From Halocaridina rubra (Eukaryota; Arthropoda; Malacostraca; Decapoda; Atyidae): DNA of 64,000 nt. The DNA is taken from NCBI GenBank assembly GCA_037179515.1, contig JAXCGZ010015146.1, positions 1 through 64,000 of the forward strand. Direction: 5' to 3'. The notes beneath the pieces are model-generated. The model made no database searches. It worked only from the letters and a program-made list of their open reading frames with translations, and had not been told where the DNA came from. The position numbers and the translations under genes were made by a program. Below, one piece after another: positions 1-12,066 of the stretch; position 1 is the stretch's first letter, and the number at the start of each line of letters is the position of its first letter.

Positions 1-196
1 CGTACAGTATGTAACTATCATGTTTGATGTGGGTTTGTATACTTGTAAGAATTACTTTTCATCTCCTGGAATTGAATGATAAGTGATTTTAATGTGTACT
101 CCTGTGCTCGAGTGAGAACTTAGTTTTTAATAATTGGGATCAGTCTAAAACACATTACTGATTGCCATCTTGGTATATATACACTAGTTTACAGTA

Positions 197-2450
197 CAAG
201 GGGTCCCCAGTTTACGTGGTCCCCGACTTACACGATTCCACATTACGACAGAGGCCCATAAATTATCAGTAAAGTATTAGTAAGTCAGTTTTTCGACCTA
301 CCTGGCTTGTATAGTAAATTCAAACTGTGCACGCTGTAAAGTTTGTGAGTGTGTCGGATGCATACACAGCTAGCAGCACTGTTGTATTCATATATATAAA
401 GTTAATGGCTTTATTTATTTAGTTGTTTATGTATTTGGTTATTTGAAGGATTACAGTATATCGAATATATTTAAAATATTACCAAACTCATAGCCATAAA
501 CACGATTTTATGCAAAATAGTTTGTTGAGTGTCATGTAAGAATACGTTGTCACATGGCATTAGACCACTGGTCAGTTTATTCTTGCACTCCATATTGTTA
601 TTGTCCTTATCTGCTCACGTTCACTCATTATTAACCTTACTACACCTCTCAAGCGTAGTTGTGATATTTCTGATGGCAGTGCTGTGAAGAAAAGGAAAGC
701 CATCACCATGGAACTTAAAGTGAAATAGTAGAATGCTCAGAAAAGGGAGAAAATGCTATGATCATTGGCTTCTCACTGGGGTTAGCCCGTTCGACTGTGG
801 TGACGATCATTAAGGCTACAGATCTCATCCTTGAACATGTGAAAAGTTCTGCTCCTATGATGTCCACTGTGATTACTAAGTATGATCAAGATGGAAAGAT
901 TACTAGTGCTTTGGCTTAATGACCAGCATTGATAGCATATCCCAGTGAGCCTCATGTTGATACAGGAAAAGGCAAAATGTTTGTTCATACTGTGAAAAGT
1001 GAAAATGGGGAAGGGAATGAGAGTAAAGAGTTTGTGGCCAGTAGGCATTGGTTTTATCGTTTTAAGAGTCATGCTAATTTGCATAACCTAAAGGTGCAAG
1101 GAGAAGCTTCTAGTAGTGACGAGGAAGCAGTTAAAGAGTTTCCCAGCATGTTAGCAGATATAATGAAAAAGTGCGGTTACCGTGACCAACAAGTATTTAA
1201 CGTGGATAAGTCTGTCTTCTTTTGGCAGCATATGCCTATTCGTACATCCATCGCCAAGGAGAAAACAGCACCAGGATATAAGGTCATCCTAATGTAAAGG
1301 AGATTTTTCTTCCACCTAATACCACTTCTCTGTTACATCCAATAAATAAGGGGGTCATTGCCTATTTCAAGGCCTATTACCTCCGAAGAACAATTGCTAT
1401 GGCTCTCAGGGCGACTGAGAAGAACAAAGACTTGACTCTCAAAGAGTTTTGGGAGTTGTACAATATTCTTCAGGCTGTGAAGATTATTGCTTATTCTTGG
1501 GAGGAAGTTAAGGTGACGAACTTGAGTGGAGCATGGAAAAACTGTGCCCCCAGTTTGTGAATGACTTCTGTGGCTTTCAGAAGATAGTTTAGGCTGTAAC
1601 CAAGAATGTTGTTGTCCTGAGTAAGGAGCCCAAGTTGGATGTGGAGCCTAATGATGTAAAAGAGCTGCTGGAATCTCATGGAGAGGAGTTATCTGCTGAG
1701 GACATCATTCAGCTGGAGAAGCAGATGGTTGAAGAAGAAGAAATACCAAGCTCAGATCCCAAGAGATTCACATCCAGGGAATTGGAAGAATTATTTGCCC
1801 TGAGAGAGGAAGGGTTGGGAAAGCTCGAGGTTCAGAACTCCAACACTGCCAGGTGCACTAAGGTTACCAGAGTGATCGCCGATTCCCTCCAGTGTTACTA
1901 CAAAATTTGTGAGGAGAAGAAGCGGGTATGCTTACAGACTCGCCTTGACCAATTCTTCGTAAAGGTAGAGTCCCCAGAAACACATCCTGTACCCTCTACC
2001 TCAGGTGCCTCTATAGACTTACCTGCCCCAGTTTCTCCAGCATCTGCTGCAGGTTCTCTTGCCTCTCCAGACTTACCTGTCCCAATCTCAGCACCTGCCT
2101 CTCCATCTTCCTCCTGCTTATAGGCCTGTCTGTCTCTCCCTCCCTTGCAATGAGCCTTCCAGTGTGCAAGACAACCACCCAAGTAAAAGTAAGCAATACT
2201 GTGTAGTATACTTTTACTATTTTTATGTCTTAGTTTACATAAGTATAGGTAATCAATAGTGTATAGTGTACTTTTAGTATTTTTATGTCTTAGATTAAGA
2301 ACTTATATTATTTTTCTATGTTTTAGAGTATTTATTTGTAGCATTGGTGGGGAACCTAGATTTGAAGTTAGGTGTTTTCCAACTTACGTGGGAATCTAGG
2401 TTACGACAGCTGTCAGGAATGGAACCTTGTTGTAAATCGGGGACCCCTTA
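197..2450 (+). mobile_element. Tigger/pogo-type DNA transposon, copy 1 (decayed)
   Basis: The ends are inverted: the left end begins CAAGGGGTCCCC and the right end finishes GGGGACCCCTTA, and a TA precedes the left end, as expected for Tc1/mariner-pogo insertion. The right-end TA duplication is not clean. The interior encodes a broken CENP-B/Tigger-like transposase on the plus strand. The same subterminal sequences recur in copy 2 at 31 kb and in the short derivatives at 22.4 and 62.9 kb. Confidence 0.8.
661..2123 (+). pseudogene. Tigger-like transposase pseudogene (copy 1)
   Basis: Relict of a CENP-B-type transposase, the family that cuts and pastes pogo/Tigger elements. Around 690-900 the sequence parallels the N-terminal helix-turn-helix of copy 2 but carries stops. 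An open piece at 929-1297 holds the second DNA-binding helix region and the start of the DDE domain, ending with FNVDKSVFFW; this keeps the first catalytic Asp but has Lys where the family usually has Glu-Thr. The frame then breaks near 1297, and compared with copy 2 about 0.3 kb of DDE core is missing. The sequence resumes near 1300 with the last part of the DDE domain, and 1635-2123 is the acidic, then Pro/Ser-rich C-terminal tail. It cannot make an active enzyme. Confidence 0.8.
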
Positions 2451-3212
2451 CTTAATTCTATTTATTGAAGTGAAAATCTTTTTCAATCAGTTGGTTCCAA
2501 CACTCCATGCATGAGTCCAAAACTTAGTTCAAATCCCTTGTATAAAATGAGTGTCAATACTTTACATATGAGGTATGCACAACTTCATATATACTTAAAA
2601 TCATGCCTAAATTACAGTCATATACACAAAGCTTTACCTAATACAGTCTGAAGCTGTTTAAAAAAGCACAGTAACTTTTTTGTACATATGCTCTGTATTT
2701 TTAATTTTCCTAATAATTTTTGACCACATATGCCCAAAATCACTTACTGAAAATCGCTTAAAAATCAGGAGACCTGTACATATAATGAATCAAAATCGCA
2801 AGTGAGGTTCCATATGAGAGACATTCCAACACAAGAAGGATGTAGGCAATTATGCCAAAATTTCTAACTGTAGCCTCTGTGGAAGTTTCTTTGGAAATAG
2901 TTGTCATATTCAGGAATTGTATTTGAAATATAAGTACTGTAGTAAATAAATGACTTCACTGAAGTAGTAGTATTTACATAAATGGGCTAATAAATAAGTG
3001 CTAAAATAATTTGTATACTGTATCTATGTTATGAGAGAAGAGAACCCATTATATTAATGATTGATAATCTTTTCTACTACCAGAATACAATTATCTTTGA
3101 CATTATTTTAAAGAGATAGAGAGAGAGAGAGATATTACACTGCAGACATATTGTTTTACAAATGACAAAACCATAATAATCGGCACGTACATTATACAAA
3201 ATAACACTTCCT
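2451..3212. other. AT-rich spacer downstream of T13
   Basis: No gene or recognisable element is seen. It would be the 3' untranslated or downstream region of exon T13. A short (GA)n lies at 3118-3133. A minus-strand AATAAA (2461-2466) is the only poly(A)-type hexamer I noticed, about 750 bp past the stop. Confidence 0.4.
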
Positions 3213-3566
3213 TTAACTATCCCAGTGTTGCTGATCGGACTCTGGGTGTACTTTCCGGTAGTGTGTGTTCAGATTGCTCGAGGTATTGAAACGATGTCCA
3301 CATGAATGACAAGAATATGGTCTTTCTCCTGTATGGAGTCTTAAATGCTTCTTCAGGTCGCTGCTTCGTTGAGTGTCGTAATTACAGTGGGGGCAAATGA
3401 AGAGTAATTCTTGCCCCTGACCGTAATTATGCTGTCTCAAATGTCGGCTGAATTTGTATCGACTGTTTGTGGTATATGGGCATAAAAAGCACGAATGGCA
3501 GGTAGTGACTGGTATGTGGGAAGCTGCATCTTGAGTTGATAAATAATCTGAAGATTCGCTATGAAT
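3213..3566 (-). CDS. Alternative terminal exon T13, three C2H2 fingers
   Basis: Encodes 117 residues after the splice site: a 25-residue linker, then three C2H2 fingers (C26/C29-H42/H46, C58/C61-H74/H78, C86/C89-H102/H107) and a short tail ending WDS. The spacer between fingers 1 and 2 is an unusual 11 residues (NYGQGQELLFI), while fingers 2 and 3 are joined by a TGERPY-type linker; canonical linkers normally go with DNA binding. The start is the acceptor TTTCTTTGCAG, with the frame entering in phase 0 (first codon ATT). The upstream in-frame ATG at 3596 lies in the intron and is not the start. The last of the 13 exons in transcription order. DNA-binding transcription factor isoform is inferred from family knowledge; target unknown. 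Confidence 0.85.
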   Translation of the reverse strand: MHSESSDYLSTQDAASHIPVTTCHSCFLCPYTTNSRYKFSRHLRQHNYGQGQELLFICPHCNYDTQRSSDLKKHLRLHTGERPYSCHSCGHRFNTSSNLNTHYRKVHPESDQQHWDS

Positions 3567-4096
3567 CTGCAAAGAAACATTTACTGTTATTATCACACAA
3601 AAGTTTGTTGAAAAGTAGGTTATTATAAAGATCCATAAACAGTATAAGTGTCCTGTACAGTAGCTTAGTTACTTATAGAGATTGTGCCATACTCAGCCAG
3701 TCTTTGCTGTCTCAAAAGAATTATTCAGATATTAGTCATCAGCTATCTTTGATTTCCCTGGGTCCTTTCACAAACATCTTGTTACTTACAGACTTTCGTC
3801 AAATAAGTTGATTGAAATGTTTTGCTAAGTTGTTATGTCTTTTTAACACCTCGCCTTCCTGAGTGTTAAGGCCTCTCCTGGAATTAAGTCTGTAATTATA
3901 GCATGCATTAGAAGAACTAGAGGCAAATGATTATAACCAGAGAAGCAAATACCTAATAATATGTTTTTCCATTCTTTGGTGTGTATGAGAAGAAAAAAGA
4001 GGATATATATGTAAAGAATACACAGTTAGCTTCAACATGGCATGTAGCTTAATTGCAGATATTCTTAAATATCAAATTATGAGAGCATTAATATCT

Positions 4097-4240
4097 GGTA
4101 CCACGGTATCATAGTAGAATAATGGTAAAACACCCATGATCGAGCCCACTGTGGATGTTAGGTTGGGCATCCAACCTTAATTATCCACTTCCAGTCTATG
4201 TGTTCATCCCCATAATGAGAACAAATAATGACACATAAAA
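4097..4240 (+). repeat. tRNA-derived SINE (family B), diverged
   Basis: Has a tRNA-like head (ACCACGGTATCATAGTAG..., degenerate B box GATCGAGCCC) followed by the family body that reads GGGCATCCAACCTTAATT and then a GACACATAAAA-type tail. The same body occurs at 11.7, 16.4, 23.5, 24.6 and 37.9 kb in this orientation and at 24.0, 50.1, 53.4, 54.2 and 57.8 kb inverted. Confidence 0.6.
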
Positions 4241-5205
4241 ATAGGAAACAATCATTTCTTAAATGACATTTTACTTTTCTGTTATGCTGAATATAATTGT
4301 TTCTGGTTATTGAGATTTGTAAGTTACAAAGCATGTAAAGAGGGAAAGAATTAGTAATTCTTTCTAGTGGATAAGTTAAAGTAAATGGTTTTAAGCTACA
4401 AAGCATGTAAAGAGAGAAGGAATTAGTAATTCTTTTTTACTGGATAAGTTAAAGTGAATGGTTTTAAGTATAATAAGTATAAATATTTTGCAAATTATGA
4501 CCTTCAATATTTTGAATTAAAACCTGGCAGAGGGTTGCATAAGTCATCATTTTGCCAAAACCTACAAGTCATTTCCAGTACATTTTTTCATTGTTTGATT
4601 TTGGTTTACTTGTTGATTGGCATGAGAAGAGGAAAAATATATAAATTACAAAAATAAATAAGAAAGTCGGGCTTCTTCAACGGTAAAAAAAAATTGGCGA
4701 GGAATTTACTAATTTTAAAAGAAGAATTCAGTATTATCGTATTGTTAGATATTTTATCATATTTATTTTTCAAATTCTTTGGAGAAATGAAAGGAGATAT
4801 ATTTACAATCATTTGAAAATTTATTCAAAAGTATAGATTAGCCAAACATGACAAATTTAAACATAATGATGTTCATCTAGGACACTTTTATATGAAACAG
4901 CTGTAGTTATATCTGTATAATCTTTATTTGTTCAAATGGATTTTGGCCTTTGTAAAAACAGGCGATTTTCTTTTAGCAAGTAGCCATGCAACTGGTGTTT
5001 CCTAGCACACTGATATTTTTTCTATACAGTATTTGCAATCATATATACCAATATATTTATTTTTTATCTTAATGTACCACATATCTTTAGAATAAAATTA
5101 TGTTTTGACCTTATAGTCTTCACTTATCACATGTATGCACAATTAAATACATTTGTTTATACATTTTAGCACTGCACATCTGTATGTCTTTCTCGCATTT
5201 TGGCA

Positions 5206-5556
5206 TCAATAGGCATGTCGGCTTTTCAGGTGAGCTTTGAGATTACTTGGATCTCCAGTTTGATACGGACATAGTGCACAGCAGTAGGGCTTTTCTCCCG
5301 TGTGTGTGCGGAGATGCTTCTTGATGTCGTGACTTCGAACTGTTGTGTAATCGCAGTGAGGACACAAGAATGGCCCTCCTCCTGAATGTCTGCGTAGTTG
5401 AGCATTCAACAGTTGACTGGCGTTGTCATATCTAGATACAGAGAAGGGTGACACTTCCACACCAGTAGGGACTGATGGACCAGGTTGTGAAGTCAAGTGC
5501 GTTAACGAAAGACTTCTGTCCGTCATCTGCGTTAGAGAAATACCTCCATCCGACAT
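5206..5556 (-). CDS. Alternative terminal exon T12, two C2H2 fingers plus a finger relic
   Basis: 116 residues. Residues 1-60 are a Ser/Thr-rich linker; two fingers follow (C65/C68-H81/H85 and C93/C96-H109/H114) joined by HTGEKPY. Directly before finger 1, residues 43-61 (YDNASQLLNAQLRRHSGGG) look like the helix and linker of an earlier finger that has lost both cysteines and its first histidine. The second finger carries TGDPSNLKAH, nearly the same as the last finger of T6. The acceptor is TGTCTTTGCAG and the frame enters in phase 0 with ATG as the first codon, so an internal Met opens the exon. A minus-strand AATAAA at 5056-5061, about 145 bp past the stop, is a plausible poly(A) signal. 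Confidence 0.85.
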   Translation of the reverse strand: MSDGGISLTQMTDRSLSLTHLTSQPGPSVPTGVEVSPFSVSRYDNASQLLNAQLRRHSGGGPFLCPHCDYTTVRSHDIKKHLRTHTGEKPYCCALCPYQTGDPSNLKAHLKSRHAY

Positions 5557-6264
5557 CTGCAAAGACATGCCAGGAGTTATTGTAAGTACTTTTACCCACA
5601 TTTTTTAACGTTGAAAGTACATCTTTTATCAGTATACAAAATGAAGGAGAGAAAATGGGCATACAGTATTGGAATTTTAGTAGAACTAATATGAGAAATA
5701 ATATAAACACTAGAAATGAAGAAGCCTCTGCAGTATCTATTCCTAAATGGGATACTTGGCTCATGTGGTTTTGAAATGTTGGTGTATTGATAAAGAACTT
5801 TCTTTCATAGCCATCTACAAAAGTATCAATACTTTGTAACTATAATACGCAATTTTTTATTAAATAATGCTTTGGATTTGTTCTTAAAGCCACACACTAT
5901 ACTTATAAATATGTAGCTTTAAGAAATATTTTTTTTTTATATAAAGAATACTTATCACAATATTTTAAAATTATCTTTGTGAAGGGGAATATCTGATCTG
6001 GCAAACTTCTTCCATATCCTTTCCCGCCTGTTATTGTTGCCTTGTACTCTATATATTTGAATTGCTAGAATTTACTCTGGATGCCCTTAATAATACCCTA
6101 TTGAGGTCTTGCTCCCGGGTCTAGAGTAGTTTTCTAAAATAACATGGCCATAAACGAGCTAGATGTGAGATTTCTACATTCAGGGGGTTATTTTATATGG
6201 TATAGGCTAAAATACATCCCTCTACATTCTGTATTTAATATGATATATATACACAAAGTCATGT

Positions 6265-6557
6265 TGTTAATGAACTTTTACTCACCAGCACAAGTTGTCT
6301 AGACCCACCAATAACCAACTTCAGGTAATCCAACCCGACTCCAATACCCCAGCGGGTTATTATGTCTAAATTTAACTTCAGTCTACTTATACAGTCCCTA
6401 CCTTAGCTCAAGTCTTAACTGCGTCTCTCAGTCCTCTGAACACTCTCTCAGCCCAGCTGACCTCCGTTAAAAATACTGTCGTGACGTCATTGGTAAATAT
6501 GGCTGCAGTCGTGACATCATTAGCAAACACAATCACGATAGCTTAAACAAACTAACA
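6265..6557 (-). repeat. 3' LTR of the copia-type element
   Basis: On the minus strand this 293-bp segment begins TGTTAG directly after a purine-rich tract and ends TTCATTAACA, so it has the TGTTA...TAACA inverted ends of an LTR. It lies about 110 bp past the end of the copia polyprotein, as expected. A matching 5' LTR was not found upstream of 8147. Confidence 0.65.
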
Positions 6558-6581
6558 TCCCCGTCCTTCTTCATTTTTTTT
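6558..6581 (-). other. Polypurine tract of the copia element
   Basis: Reads as an A-rich then GAAGAAGGACGGGGA purine run (one T) immediately before the LTR start; this is where plus-strand DNA synthesis is primed in LTR retrotransposons. Confidence 0.6.
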
Positions 6582-6666
6582 TTACAGTGTCCTATGTATT
6601 CCTTTACATAGTCTATTCCCCGATGATCCACATACAAGTGCTGTATGTGATATCCTATGCTTTAAT

Positions 6667-8147
6667 TTAATCCTTGCTGATGGCAGCATGGAGTTTCTCT
6701 GGTGAAGCCCCCTTCTTAGTGAGGCAATCAGCCAGCTGTCCTGATGAATCCACCCCAGCCACTTCAGCAACCTCTCCACGCTCCAACATCTCACGAAGTA
6801 CTGTTATATCCAGCCTTAATCTTCTGTGCCACACTCCTACTTGAATGCAGGAAATCCACCAGGCTCTTGTTGTCAACGAAGGTCTGAATCCTTATATTTC
6901 CACACCAAAGCCTTCGTGGACAGAGTGGACTTAACCACCCGTCTGATCCTATATGACTGCCAGTAGATGGGGTATCTTTTGTTGTCATAACTCTGCAAAA
7001 ATGTGATAAAACCTCCTTGTTACCCACTACCCACCAGGTTAGCGAAAGAAGCATCTGAAAAGCACTCAAGCCTTGATATTCTTGGCTTATACAGCCGAAT
7101 GTTGTCTGTCTTCACTCTAGATATGACCTTGTTAAGTTGCAAGATGTCAGCCACTGCCCGATTACATGCTGCACTCAGTTTACACATGTCAGAGGCAATG
7201 CCTGGATGGGCATGAGTGGCAATCCAATTTAAGTGGCCTACCAGTGCTCTGTATTCTGATCTTTCCAACTCTGACACTTCTCCCATCTTCAGATTTGCCC
7301 TTTTATGACTGACTGTCATGGGAGTCAAGGTGGATGCATAATTTAGCTGGTCCAATGTAAAGCTGCCATCTTTGTATGAGGTGATGTTCAAGCCTACATA
7401 GTTAAATGCCTTTGACTCAGAGCTTCAAACCAGGAACACTTGCTTCAACTGGTCTATCACATTACTCTTGAACTCTGGAGTCCCCACCCACAGAAAATCA
7501 TCCACATAAATACAGATCACGCCATCAATCCTGCCATTCCATCTCCAGTAAAACAAAGCCGGATCCAGTAAACACACCTGAGCGCCAAGATCTGTTAACT
7601 GGTCTTTCACTCTGAGGTACCAATGTCGGGCTACATCACAAAAGCCATGTACAGTCTTTTTCAGCTTCCATAGCCGGCCAGTAGCGAATTCTGGAGGAGA
7701 GTGTAGATATGTGTCCCTACTGATTTCATTGCCCTGCAAATGGGCAGCCTTAACATCCAAGGAGTGACATATTCAACCCTTGGCCACAGTAAGTGATAAT
7801 GCCAAACTTATGGCTTCCTTTGAGCATGTCGGGGAATCCTTGCAAAGTTCATCCGTGTCCTCCTCATATCCTCTTGCCACAAGTCGTGCCTTCACCACCA
7901 TTTGTCCTCCCTTTAGTTTTTCCGTCACAACCCACCGCACAGATAGAATCTTTTGACCGACATCTTCCACCTCTTCATAGACTTTATTGTCCCACCAGTT
8001 CTGTATTTCTTTTTCTTTAGCACACATCACCTCCTCAGAGTTAATGAGAATTATCATTTCTGTATCCTCATCAACAATCTTCCACAAGGAATGAAAGAAG
8101 TAAGAGAAATTTGTGGAAAAAGGAAAAGATGAATGAGCAGATGGCAC
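6667..8147 (-). pseudogene. Ty1/copia-type Pol fragment (RT and RNase H), decayed
   Basis: Minus-strand fragments cover the end of a copia polyprotein. 8147-7773 carries the upstream RT region (WVVTEKLKGG, KARLVARGYEE). 7760-7425 has the hallmark DVKAAHLQG and the RT active site YVDD (about 7508-7497). 7391-7020 has SEYRALVGHLNWIATHAHPG, typical of the copia RT/RNase H connection. The RNase H part (QTFVDNKSLVDFL) and the C-terminal ADCLTKKGAS follow to about 6667. The pieces are in different frames with stops, and gag, protease and integrase are absent, so the copy is dead and 5'-truncated. The motifs resemble the GalEa-like copia branch known from crustaceans; that assignment is inference. 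Confidence 0.8.
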
Positions 8148-8149
8148 TG

Positions 8150-9560
8150 AGATGACATAGCATGTTTGAATATATAGAAATAATGAATAATGAGACTAGT
8201 GGAGAGAATTTATTGAGTAGTAGGCACTGTAGCTAAGGCTAGGATAGGAAGGAAACCAAAGGTTAACTACCTGAGGTCCTGTTTATCAGAAGCCTTGATA
8301 TCTATACCATTATTTATAATTATTATTATTTTTGTAAGTCGATCAACTAGCCCACTTGGAAAAGTAACCTGGCAGGACATTATAGAAAATCTGTTTTGAC
8401 AATATAGTTTGACATCTAGTTTCTATGAATCTTCCATAGTAAATCAGGGAACTCTATGACCTGGCCGAGGGCTTGATACACATGTAGAAGTATGTGTAGT
8501 AGATATATGACAAAAGTATTTCTTGTACTTTTTCTATATTTATATAATGTAGCCATCTAGAATCATATCTCAAAGTGTAATTAGTTTATTCTCTCTTTGG
8601 TTATTACTTATAATATTGCAATATTCTTCATTCCATTGCACAAAAATGGAAATAAATGTTTGTTTGTTTGTTTGGGCAGAACAGAAGACTATTGCCTCTT
8701 TGTTCCTTTGCGTGTTGCAAACATTGAATAATTTGGGTGAGAGGACTGATATGCCCCTCCTTTCATATTTTACTACCGTAAAGAGTAATAGTTATTGGAT
8801 CTCTGATGCATGTTCTACTTCTATAAGTTTTCCTGTATTCACAGAGCTTAGGAGCAACACTTCACATAATAAAAAAAAAAAAAAAAATGGTTATGCACAG
8901 AAGGCTTTGAAAAACTAAATAAATTTTATATATTATATATTATTTTATTTTAGAGTGTAACTTACAACAAGAAAAAGCAAACATTCCAATAAATAAACAG
9001 GATATACTTACCAGATATTATTTTTCATAATTACATAGTTTTATACTCTAACATTCCTGTGAAATACTAATAGTATATTGTCCTGGTAGAACCAACAGTG
9101 CATTTTATACATAAACAAATACAGGTACTGTATAATGAAAAAAAAAATGACAGTAATTCATACAACAAAATGTTACTTGATAATGAAGAAAAGTTACAGT
9201 AATTCATACAACAAAATGTTACTTGATTTTGCAACGGCAAATGATACTAGATAACAGGTCCAATTTCCTCTGTAACAGGAGACACACTGTTCATATGGTC
9301 AGTAGTAAATTTTGAAATTAAAATCATATTCATTATCACATGCATAATGGAGGTAATTTTTTAAAACAAATAAGGTATTCATTATCATATGTATAAATGA
9401 AAAACATTAAGTTCTAAAATGAATAATGTCTTGATCATCACATGTAAACATGAAAAATATCCCTAACACAGACAGAATATTATTTTGCCGAGATGAAAGC
9501 ACATTAGCTTCTTCCTGATTTGTTTCAGGTTGCTTAGATCATGTTGAAAGAATGCACCAA
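8150..9560. other. AT-rich intronic spacer
   Basis: No coding or named element recognised. A short direct repeat (CAGTAATTCATACAACAAAATG) occurs at about 9151 and 9196, and several variants of ATTCATTATCACATG occur between 9330 and 9440. Confidence 0.3.
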
Positions 9561-9569
9561 TCCATACCA

Positions 9570-9715
9570 CGGTTATAACATACATATACAATGTCCGCAA
9601 TCCCCCTTGTAAGGGGTAGGCTAAGTCAAGGCTGCCACGTTTCCCCCCAACCAATCTGCTTGGGTCATCCACAGGATAAGTGGTAAAGGGTCTTCTGCCA
9701 TGAGGCTCAACAGCT
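9570..9715 (+). repeat. Dispersed repeat family A copy
   Basis: Shares CCCTTGTAAGGGG, a run of pyrimidines, CTTGGGTCATCCACAGG and TAAGTGG...GGGTCTTCTGCCATGAGG with copies at 44.2, 50.9, 56.5, 58.3 and 62.0 kb. No coding capacity or terminal repeats found; class unknown. Confidence 0.55.
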
Positions 9716-10164
9716 GAAGCTATGTAAACAGCTCTGTAAATATCCTATTTATAGAGCACCTGAGCACAACTAATCCAAATGCTTCTCTTCATTAACAGAG
9801 GATTCATATCATGAGTTAGCCCCTAACTCATGAGTTAGATGCAAAGTTCCATACATAACCAAAAATGACTTAAAAATTATGTAAATTAATGACTCATACT
9901 TATGATGTATGATGATTGACATCGAACATAATCACAAATGAAGAATTTTCAGGGTAGCAGATTTTTCACTCTACGTGAAAAACCAAAACTTCATTCTCTA
10001 TTACATGGCAATATCGCCTTGGTCCTGCAAAGCAGTATTGCTTAAGTTTTTACCTACATCACAATGACTCAATCTGTAGAATATAGGGAACAGCTGTATA
10101 ATGCATAAAATGACACTATCTTCCTGTCTGCAAGTTTTGTATATTTGTAATACAACTACCTGAT

Positions 10165-10712
10165 GTGAGCAGATATAGAAATGCTTGCAAGGTATGGCAT
10201 ACTTTTAACCAACAAAGAGAGAGGCTTGTAAGGTATGGCACAATATGAACAGATAAAGGAGAAAAGCGTATATGTTATGCCACAGTTGTAGCAGAAGGAG
10301 ATAAATCATTGAAAGATGTGGTACACTTTTAAGAAATTGAGAGAAATGCTAGTAAGATGTGGTACAGTTTTAACAGATAGAGGTAAATACTAATAAGATG
10401 TGGCACTGTTTTAACAGAAAGAGAGAAATACTAGTAAAATATGGCACAATTTTTAAATATAGAGATAACTGCTTTTAACAGATAAAGAGAAATGCTTGTA
10501 AGATATGGTAGTTTTAATAGAGAGAAATGCTTGTAAGATATGGCACGGTTTTAAAAGCCAGAGAGAAATGCTTGTAAGGCATGGCACACTTTTAATAGAC
10601 AGAGAGAAATACTTGCAAGATATGGCACAGTTTTAATAGACAGAGATAAATGCTTGATAGATATGGCAAAGCTCTAAAAGTTGGAGAGAAATGCTTGTAA
10701 GATATGGCACAA
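10165..10712 (+). repeat. Minisatellite, about 50-60 bp unit
   Basis: About ten imperfect units of the form GAGAGAAATGCTTGTAAG ATATGGCACAGTTTTAA, with drift in unit length. Intronic, between T11 and T12; not coding. Confidence 0.75.
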
Positions 10713-11704
10713 TATCCAACAAATTCATAACTAGGAAGATTGACAGGGCACTTAATTACAACTCCACCTCCACAATAATTCAGTTAACAGTCATGTTATT
10801 GCACTTCAGTGATGGTCAAATTTACTGATACAATATGGATAGGCTCTTTCTATACAACGATATGGGTATCCTTTGCCTCCCATTGTTCATTCTCTCTTTA
10901 TCTTTTACGAAGCATATTTTATCATTCCTTTTCCATGGGCAGCAAAGAAGACTACTGCTATTTTGTTTCCCTTGCATGTCACAAAAGTCAACTGCACGGG
11001 GGAGAGCAACAAGACCGGGAATTTCTCCCTTCATATCTTCCTACCATGAATACTAAAGGTAAATGAGGGGATTCTGGCAGGAAAACACCAACCAGAATGC
11101 TAGTCACTGAGTCTCTGAATGCCCATGGTTATGGAATGAGTGAAAGGGATGAGACTGGTAGAATGTCTGTGAGTAAGGCTGATGAGTAAAACAAAGGGAG
11201 GCACGTGTGTGCTTTCACTCATCCACCTCCCTTACAAGGGGGATCATAACTCATGTATATAGATATACTGTACAGATAAATGTACTGCACAGTACTTATT
11301 CTAGAGTCAATACATCATATATTTTTGACATTATGTACCATCTGAAAATGATTACCCAGCTCCAAATTGTCTGTGTCCACTCCTATAACTAAAAGTAATA
11401 ACACTGAAAAACACACATAGGTATGGCTCCTTAACACTGTCAAAAATAAAATAATTACTGGGCACAGTCATATAGATTATACATAAACAAACTAAATTCA
11501 AATATATAAATATTATCAAAGTTCTGACAACCCAATATACATTTCCTTAATGTTAAAAGCACCAACACTAAATACTTTATAAACTAGGTAGAACATTAAC
11601 TAATAACAAATGTTTATCACACAGAACATTAATAAAACCATTTTCAACTCAGACTGCATTATCAGATAATTTTTCTAGGAGAGTAGTGCAAAGAAACCAG
11701 GGGA

Positions 11705-11858
11705 ATGCAGTAGTGTAGTGGTTTGAATACTCGACTTAGGAGGTAACAGATTTCCAGTCAAGCCCACCATGAGGCATTAGAAAGGGCATCCAGCCTTAAT
11801 TCCCCAAGTTTAATCTGTGTCCACCCCATAATGGGGAATAATAGTAACACAAAAAACG
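11705..11858 (+). repeat. tRNA-derived SINE (family B)
   Basis: Head GTAGTGTAGTGGTTTGAAT resembles a tRNA A-box region; the B-box region is degenerate. The body GGGCATCCAGCCTTAATT CCCC and the CCACCCCATAATGGGG hairpin-like segment precede an A-rich end. One of the better preserved copies. Confidence 0.7.
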
Positions 11859-12066
11859 AGGCATGAGTAGGGGAAAGAAATGTAATACAACTGTAAAACA
11901 GTAGTTTGTACAATCTGTCATTAATGCAAACTATTCTCTATTTGAAGACATACAATAGTAACATTTCTTAGTACATACAACAACCTTCTGTGATAACTCC
12001 TTGGATGAAAAAGCTGAATAATACATCTTTAATGTACTTATCTATTTCCGAAACAACTGAATCATT

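Noticed and set aside
3567..3596. Upstream in-frame ATG codons before several finger exons as true starts
   Set aside because: In all 13 cases the stretch between the Met and the exon contains a pyrimidine tract ending in AG at a phase-0 boundary, so it is intron.
6582..6794. Separate 70-codon minus-strand gene
   Set aside because: It is the shifted frame of the copia C-terminus and runs into the polypurine tract.
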